Assembly (NCBI GenBank): GCA_045660325.1
Contig: JAZRDO010000023.1
Location: forward strand, 82,528 to 146,527
Length of the DNA: 64,000 nt
Direction of reading: 5' to 3'
Source: SVTX01 sp045660325
Lineage (GTDB): Bacteria > Bacillota > Clostridia > Oscillospirales > CAG-272
Every line of letters begins with the position of its first letter. Position 1 is the first letter of the stretch. Made by a program: the position numbers and the translations under genes. Positions 59,077 to 64,000 of the stretch are shown piece by piece. The notes under the pieces were generated by a model. That model saw only the letters and a program-made list of their open reading frames with translations, did no database searches and was not told the origin of the DNA.

Positions 59077-60582
59077 ATGTCGCAAAATCTTTTGCTCGAA
59101 ATGAACGGCATTCAGAAGAGATTCCACGGTGTACATGCACTTAAGGGCGTTCATCTCGATCTTAAATTCGGCGAAGTACACGCGCTCGTAGGAGAAAACG
59201 GCGCTGGTAAGTCCACATTGATGAAGGTACTCACAGGTATCCACCAGGCGGACGAAGGAACCATTACATATAATGGCGCTCCTTATTCTGTAAGAAATAT
59301 AGGAGAATCTCAAAATTTAGGCATCAGTATGATCCATCAGGAACTTAACATGATGAATCACCTCACTGTTGCACAGAATATCTTTATCGGTCGCGAATCC
59401 ATGAACGGTAAGATATTCATCAATGATGACGAAATGGTAAAGGAAGCTGAAAAGCTCTTTGACCTCATCGGTATTAAAATTGACCCCAGAACAACTCTCG
59501 GTAAGCTTACCGTTGGTAAGCAGCAGATGGTTGAAATCGCGAAGGCGATTTCCCGTGACTGTAAGCTCCTCATTCTTGACGAGCCTACGGCAGCTCTCAC
59601 ACAGTCCGAGATTGAAGAGCTCTTCAAGATTATGAACGACTTAAAGAGCAAGGGTATCGGTATGATCTACATCTCCCACAGAATGGACGAGATCAAGATG
59701 ATTTCCGATAGAATCACAGTAATGCGCGACGGCGAGTACGTTGACACAGTAGTTACTAACGAAGTAACTAAGGACGAGATCATCAACATGATGATTGGAC
59801 GAGTTGTTTACGAGGACCCCAAGACACACAGTGAGGTTGATCCCGACGCTGACGTAGTTCTCGAGGTTAGAAATCTTTGCAGTGGTAGAACCATCAGAGA
59901 CGTAAGCTTCAAGCTCCGCCGCGGTGAGATCCTTGGTTTCTCGGGTCTTATGGGCGCAGGTAGAACCGAGGTTGCAAGAGCAATCTTCGGCGCAGACTCC
60001 TTCGACAGCGGTGAGATCTACGTTCACGGCAAGAAGGTTAACATCAAAACTCCCGTGGATGCGATCAAGCACGGTATCGGTTATCTTTCCGAGGACAGAA
60101 AGAGATACGGTCTTATGCTTTTCAAGTCCGTAGCAGAAAATACTTCTATCTCCTCAATGGAGCGTTACATCAAGGCGGGCATCATTAACGATAAGGCTCT
60201 CAAGGAAGAGGCTATTGAATATAATGAAAAGCTTCGCACAAAGACACCGTCCATTGATCAGCTCCTGAAGAACCTCTCCGGTGGTAACCAGCAGAAGGTT
60301 ATTATCGCAAGATGGCTTATCAGAGACAGTGAGATACTTATCTTCGACGAGCCTACACGTGGTATCGACGTAGGCGCTAAGAGTGAAATCTACACTCTTA
60401 TGAACGAGCTTTCAAAACAGGGCAAATCCATTATCATGATCTCCTCCGAGCTTGTTGAGATCCTCCGTATGAGCGACAGAGTGCTTGTAATGTGCGAGGG
60501 CAGAAAGACAGGAGAGCTTGATATTTCCGAAGCAAACCAGGAAAATATTATGAAACTTGCCACAATGCGGGAGGAAAATTGA
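59077..60582 (+). CDS. Sugar ABC transporter ATPase, two ATP-binding domains (RbsA/MglA type)
   Basis: The 501-residue protein has two ABC domains. The first has Walker A GENGAGKSTLMK, signature LTVGKQQMVEIA and Walker B LLILDEPTAALT. The second has a typical degenerate GLMGAGRTE with LSGGNQQKVIIARWL and LIFDEPTRGIDVG. This is the CUT2 sugar ATPase layout. I placed the start at 59077 (MSQNLLLEM), 7 bases after AAAGGGGG. It is the first gene of the importer operon. Confidence 0.95.
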   Translation: MSQNLLLEMNGIQKRFHGVHALKGVHLDLKFGEVHALVGENGAGKSTLMKVLTGIHQADEGTITYNGAPYSVRNIGESQNLGISMIHQELNMMNHLTVAQNIFIGRESMNGKIFINDDEMVKEAEKLFDLIGIKIDPRTTLGKLTVGKQQMVEIAKAISRDCKLLILDEPTAALTQSEIEELFKIMNDLKSKGIGMIYISHRMDEIKMISDRITVMRDGEYVDTVVTNEVTKDEIINMMIGRVVYEDPKTHSEVDPDADVVLEVRNLCSGRTIRDVSFKLRRGEILGFSGLMGAGRTEVARAIFGADSFDSGEIYVHGKKVNIKTPVDAIKHGIGYLSEDRKRYGLMLFKSVAENTSISSMERYIKAGIINDKALKEEAIEYNEKLRTKTPSIDQLLKNLSGGNQQKVIIARWLIRDSEILIFDEPTRGIDVGAKSEIYTLMNELSKQGKSIIMISSELVEILRMSDRVLVMCEGRKTGELDISEANQENIMKLATMREEN

Positions 60583-60586
60583 TATT

Positions 60587-61837
60587 ATGAAAAATCAGAA
60601 CACACCGTTCGGCGCAAAGCTGAACTTAAGAGGTAAATTACGTCAGACTTGCGTAAATACCACAAAGCGTTTCAAGTCATCCGGTATGCAGAACCTCATT
60701 ATCGTACTCGCTACTTTGGTACTTTTTGCAGTGTTCACGCTTATCAACCCCAACTTCGCAAGCAAGAGTAACTTGCTCCTTATGAGTAAGTCCCTCGTGC
60801 CTTACGCAATACTCGCTCTCGGCGTTACATTCGTAATCGCAACGGGCGGTATCGACCTTTCGATCGGTACAGTTTGTATCGGCGCTCCCGTACTTGCAGG
60901 TGCTATCTGCTCTACAGGCGTATCTCAGGACCAGGGTACACTCTGGCTCACAATCCCGATCATCCTTCTCACAGGTCTTATCTTCGGTCTTGTTAACGGC
61001 TTCCTTATTGCGAAGTGCAAGATCGCTCCCTTTATTGCAACTCTCGGTACAATGCTCTTCTCCCGCGGTATCACAGCGGTAGCAGCGCACGCTATTACAG
61101 AAATGACATCCGCTATCAAGTACCCCACAACAGGTTGGTTCCAGAAGATCTTTGTAAGCCTTAACGGCTTCCCCATCGGTATCGTTTGGGTTCTCGGTCT
61201 TACAATTATTTGTATGGTTGTAATGTACAAGACAAAGATCGGTAGATACATTCTCGCTATCGGTTCCAACGAAGAAGCTGCTCGTCTCTCCGGTATCAAC
61301 GTTGATAAGTACAAGATCATCGCTTACGCTATCGGCGGTCTCTTCGCAGGTATGGCTGCTCTCTTCTGGACAGCTGCTAACCCCTCTCTTACACTCGCAT
61401 CCGGTAACGGTATGGAGCTTGATGCTATCGCAGGCGTATACATCGGTGGTACATCCACAACAGGTGGTGCTGCTTCCGTTCTCGGTACGATCTTCGGTTC
61501 TATCATCCTCGTAGTTATCCGTCAGGGTCTTAACATCGCCCTTATGACATTCAACATCAACCTTAACGCTACATTTATTACATATGCTGTAACAGGCGTT
61601 ATCGTAGTTGGCGCGGTTCTCCTCGACGTACTCAAGAAGAAGTCCGCTAACAAGGTTAAGATCGAAAAGCCCGCTCAGAAGGCTAAGAGAGAAATTAAGG
61701 AAAAGATCGACGCTCTCAAGGTTGAGCTTGACTACGCTCGCTCCGCAAAGAACAATCCCGAGGCAGATGCCCGCGTAAAGGCTATCCCCGAGGAAATCAA
61801 GGCTCTTAAGGCTGAACTTAAGAACGTTAAAAAGTAA
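60587..61837 (+). CDS. Sugar ABC transporter permease (RbsC type) with charged C-terminal extension
   Basis: The 416-residue CUT2 permease has about nine membrane segments. IATGGIDLSIGT, VNGFLIAKCKIAPFIATLGT and AIGSNEEAARLSGINVDKYK are the family markers. After the last membrane helix (about residue 350) there is a Lys/Glu-rich segment of about 65 residues with heptad-like spacing (KAKREIKEKIDALKVELDYA, then IPEEIKALKAELKNVKK). Normal RbsC proteins lack this. I chose MKNQNTP at 60587, after GGGAGGA. Ten further codons are open upstream, overlapping the ATPase gene. Confidence 0.93.
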   Translation: MKNQNTPFGAKLNLRGKLRQTCVNTTKRFKSSGMQNLIIVLATLVLFAVFTLINPNFASKSNLLLMSKSLVPYAILALGVTFVIATGGIDLSIGTVCIGAPVLAGAICSTGVSQDQGTLWLTIPIILLTGLIFGLVNGFLIAKCKIAPFIATLGTMLFSRGITAVAAHAITEMTSAIKYPTTGWFQKIFVSLNGFPIGIVWVLGLTIICMVVMYKTKIGRYILAIGSNEEAARLSGINVDKYKIIAYAIGGLFAGMAALFWTAANPSLTLASGNGMELDAIAGVYIGGTSTTGGAASVLGTIFGSIILVVIRQGLNIALMTFNINLNATFITYAVTGVIVVGAVLLDVLKKKSANKVKIEKPAQKAKREIKEKIDALKVELDYARSAKNNPEADARVKAIPEEIKALKAELKNVKK

Positions 61838-61896
61838 TTAAAACCTAACGTAAGGTTTTTATTAAATAATTTATTAATTTTTAGGAGGAATCCACG

Positions 61897-62934
61897 ATGA
61901 AAAAGTTTGCAAAGATTCTTGCAATCGCTTTGGCACTCACACTTTCCCTCTGCGTACTCGCTTCTTGTAACAAGCCTGGTAACGACGGCGACTCCAAGGG
62001 CACAATCGCAGTTATCGCTAAGGGTGAAACACACGCTTTCTGGCAGGCAGTTAGAGCTGGTGCAGAAGCAGCTGGCGCTAAGTACGGCTACAACGTAACA
62101 TTCAGAGGTCCTACAGCTGAATCCGAAGAGTACGTAGGTGCTCAGAGAGAAATGGTTCAGGCTGCTCTCAACGGTAAGGACACAAAGGCTCTCGTTCTCG
62201 CTACAATCGGTCTCGGCTTCGGTGCTGAGCTTGACGCAGCTTTCGAGAAGGGTCTTCCCGTAGTTGAATTCGACTCCGGTCTCTACAACAACAATGCAGA
62301 CGTTACTCCCGGCAAGGATCCCGTTATCGGTTCCGTTGCTACAGACAACAAGGCTGCTGCAGGCGTAGTTGCTGAAAACTTCTATGCATACCTCAAGGCT
62401 CAGGACGTTCTCACAAACGGCTACAAGGTAGGTATCATTCAGCACGACTCCACATCCACAGGTATTGACAGAGCTGCTGGCTTCAAGGAAGGCATGGAAA
62501 AGCTCGCTCTCGCTGATGGCATCACACTCGACATCAAGGTTGAAGTTAAGACAAACAACACAGGTGACTACAAGCTCGGTCTCACATCCCTTAAGGAATG
62601 GGGCGCACAGTCCATCTTCATGACAAACGAAGGCGTTGTTAACGAAGTATATCCCGAAGTTAAGAACGACGTTAACGCATACAACTCCATCCTCTTCTGC
62701 GGCTTCGACGCTGGTACAAACCAGTACGACTGGATGAAGGATAAGGGCGCTACATGCGCACTTCTCGTTGGTTCTGTTGCTCAGGACTCCTACAACATCG
62801 GTTACAAGGCAGTTGAGCTCGCAGCTAAGAAGCTCGCTGGTGAAACAGTTGAAGACGTAGGTATCGCAGGTGTTTGGTACAACGCTGAAAACATCGACGA
62901 GCAGAAGGATAAGAACATCTTCTACATGGGCTAA
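61897..62934 (+). CDS. Sugar ABC transporter substrate-binding lipoprotein
   Basis: The 345-residue type I periplasmic-binding-fold protein has a signal peptide and the lipobox LCVLASC (Cys 24). Its N-terminal lobe starts GTIAVIAKGETHAFWQAVRAG, and IGSVATDNKAAAGVV is the hinge region of the RbsB/LacI fold. It should capture L-fucose or a related sugar at the cell surface and pass it to the permease. An AGGAGGAA site precedes the ATG. Codon use is strongly biased, as for an abundant protein. A partial terminator follows it. Confidence 0.93.
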   Translation: MKKFAKILAIALALTLSLCVLASCNKPGNDGDSKGTIAVIAKGETHAFWQAVRAGAEAAGAKYGYNVTFRGPTAESEEYVGAQREMVQAALNGKDTKALVLATIGLGFGAELDAAFEKGLPVVEFDSGLYNNNADVTPGKDPVIGSVATDNKAAAGVVAENFYAYLKAQDVLTNGYKVGIIQHDSTSTGIDRAAGFKEGMEKLALADGITLDIKVEVKTNNTGDYKLGLTSLKEWGAQSIFMTNEGVVNEVYPEVKNDVNAYNSILFCGFDAGTNQYDWMKDKGATCALLVGSVAQDSYNIGYKAVELAAKKLAGETVEDVGIAGVWYNAENIDEQKDKNIFYMG

Positions 62935-62982
62935 TCCCAAAACTCAATTATACAGTATAAAACTGAATAATTAAACCTAATG

Positions 62983-63012
62983 AGTCCCTCCCTGTCTTGG
63001 CAGGGAGGGACT
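62983..63012 (+). terminator. Partial terminator between the binding-protein gene and fucI
   Basis: A perfect 12-bp stem (62983-62994 with 63001-63012) with loop TCTTGG and a weak T tract. A hairpin in this place would let the binding protein transcript exceed that of fucI. Confidence 0.6.
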
Positions 63013-63108
63013 TTGAAATAACGTGGCTATCCACAAAAATTAATCAAATTAAAAAACTCACTTTGAAACCAATATAAACTATATAAATAAAAATTGGAGG
63101 AATTACTT

Positions 63109-64000
63109 ATGGCACAGAACAGATACATTGGCGATTACCCTGTAATCGGTATCCGTCCTACAATCGACGGTCGTCGCGGCCCTCTCAAGGTTCGTGAAAG
63201 CCTTGAAGATCAGACAATGGCAATGGCAGAGGCTGCTAAGAAGCTCTTTGAAGAAAACCTTTGCTACTCCAACGGCGAGCCTGTTAAGGTAGTTATCGCT
63301 GATACAACAATCGGCCGCGTTGCTGAAAGTGCAGCATGCGCAGCAAAGTTTAAGAAGGAAGGCGTAGACATCACTCTTACAGTTACTCCCTGCTGGTGCT
63401 ACGGCTCCGAAACAATGGATATGGATCCCCTCACAATCAAGGGTGTTTGGGGCTTCAACGGCACAGAGCGTCCCGGTGCAGTTTACCTCGCATCCGTTCT
63501 CGCTACACACGCTCAGAAGGGTCTTCCTGCATTCGGCATTTCCGGTCACGACGTTCAGAATCTTGACGAAGTTACAAATATTCCTGCAGACGTTCAGGAA
63601 AAGCTTCTCCGCTTCGGTCGCGCTGCAGTTGCAGTTGCAACAATGAGAGGTAAGTCCTACCTCCAGATCGGTTCCATTTGTATGGGTATCGGCGGCTCTA
63701 TCATTGATCCCGCATTCATCGAAGAATATCTCGGCATGAGAGTTGAATCCGTTGACGAGGTTGAAATCATCAGAAGAATGAGCGAAGGCATCTACGATGC
63801 AGAAGAAGTTGAAAGAGCTAAGGTTTGGATCAAGGAGCATTGTAAGGAAGGCTGGGACAAGAACCCCGAATTCGTTAGAACATCCGATGAAAAGAAGGCT
63901 GAGCAGTGGGACTTCCTTACAAAGCTGTACTGCATCATCAAGGACCCCATGACCGGCAACAAGAACCTTCCCGAAGGCTGTGAAGAAGAAATGGTTGGCC
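63109..64000 (+). CDS. fucI: L-fucose isomerase, 5' part (cut by the window end)
   Basis: The plus strand is open from ATG 63109 to the window edge, 297 codons. The protein matches L-fucose isomerase closely: VIGIRPTIDGRRGPLKVRES near the N-terminus, LTVTPCWCYGSETMDMDP, WGFNGTERPGAVYLASVLA, and FGISGHDVQ. The enzyme converts L-fucose to L-fuculose using Mn. The metal-binding residues lie mainly in the missing C-terminal half. GGAGG lies before the ATG. The next steps, fucK and fucA, would be expected downstream of the window. Confidence 0.94.
   Translation, partial: MAQNRYIGDYPVIGIRPTIDGRRGPLKVRESLEDQTMAMAEAAKKLFEENLCYSNGEPVKVVIADTTIGRVAESAACAAKFKKEGVDITLTVTPCWCYGSETMDMDPLTIKGVWGFNGTERPGAVYLASVLATHAQKGLPAFGISGHDVQNLDEVTNIPADVQEKLLRFGRAAVAVATMRGKSYLQIGSICMGIGGSIIDPAFIEEYLGMRVESVDEVEIIRRMSEGIYDAEEVERAKVWIKEHCKEGWDKNPEFVRTSDEKKAEQWDFLTKLYCIIKDPMTGNKNLPEGCEEEMVG

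Noticed and set aside
61732..62940. A 402-codon frame on the minus strand
   Set aside because: It is antisense to the binding-protein gene and has no ribosome site.
63103..63840. A 245-codon frame on the minus strand at the right edge
   Set aside because: It is antisense to fucI, whose plus-strand frame runs to the window end and has clear motifs.

Overview
The window looks like a chromosomal segment of a low-to-mid GC, endospore-lineage Clostridia bacterium (Bacillota), most likely a gut Oscillospirales or Christensenellales relative. The reasons are spoVT and a YlmC/YmxH gene, clostridial single-chain PurL, NADP-type GdhA, an ECF-A1/A2/T module next to truA, DUF951, DUF1934, DUF5711 and YfhO genes, sigma-A promoters with 17-bp spacers, and Gram-positive LexA boxes. 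The taxonomic call is inference; there is no rRNA in the window.

Layout. 1-2 kb: an Rhs-like remnant, a partial membrane ORF, an M23 peptidase, a patch of dispersed non-coding repeats and a DUF378 protein. 2-6 kb: FkbM methyltransferase, HIT protein, an internally duplicated lipoprotein and gdhA. 6.2-15.2 kb: a minus-strand purine operon, purE-purF-purM-purN-purD-purL, with a 17-bp-spaced promoter and an attenuator-like hairpin in its leader. PurF has lost its glutaminase cysteine. 15.2-22.3 kb: DUF1934 protein, LexA-boxed dinB, DUF711/ACT pair, small unknowns and the rpsB-tsf operon. 22.3-34.3 kb: one long minus-strand cluster, ruvC, rRNA-type methyltransferase, ecfA1, ecfA2, ecfT, truA, DUF5711, CvpA-like, a zinc-finger ClpE-like ATPase broken by one in-frame stop, a catalytically degenerate P-type ATPase and ylmC. 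34.4-39.5 kb: a divergent plus-strand operon DUF951-yfhO-ruvA-ruvB. 39.5-40.7 kb: an acquired-looking nucleotidyltransferase gene with a hairpin array, bracketed by an inverted repeat. 40.7-49.5 kb: a heterodimeric ABC exporter, a MacB/FtsX-type transporter and a SpoVB-like flippase. 49.5-55.4 kb: a two-gene unit encoding a membrane-anchored cohesin-like protein and a 1593-residue secreted protein with about 27 CxxC repeats, a cohesin-like domain and a C-terminal dockerin. 56-64 kb: spoVT and then an L-fucose locus (fucU, ygjV, an AraC regulator, a sugar ABC importer and fucI, cut by the window edge).

How the genes work together. The purine operon covers most steps from PRPP to CAIR, but purK, purC, purB and purH are not here. 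RuvA, RuvB and RuvC flank one pair of divergent promoters. The fucose genes form an import, mutarotation and isomerisation pathway with a divergent regulator. The candidate undescribed system is the cohesin-like/dockerin pair at 49.5-55.4 kb. The dead P-type ATPase beside the broken Clp ATPase is the second most interesting spot.
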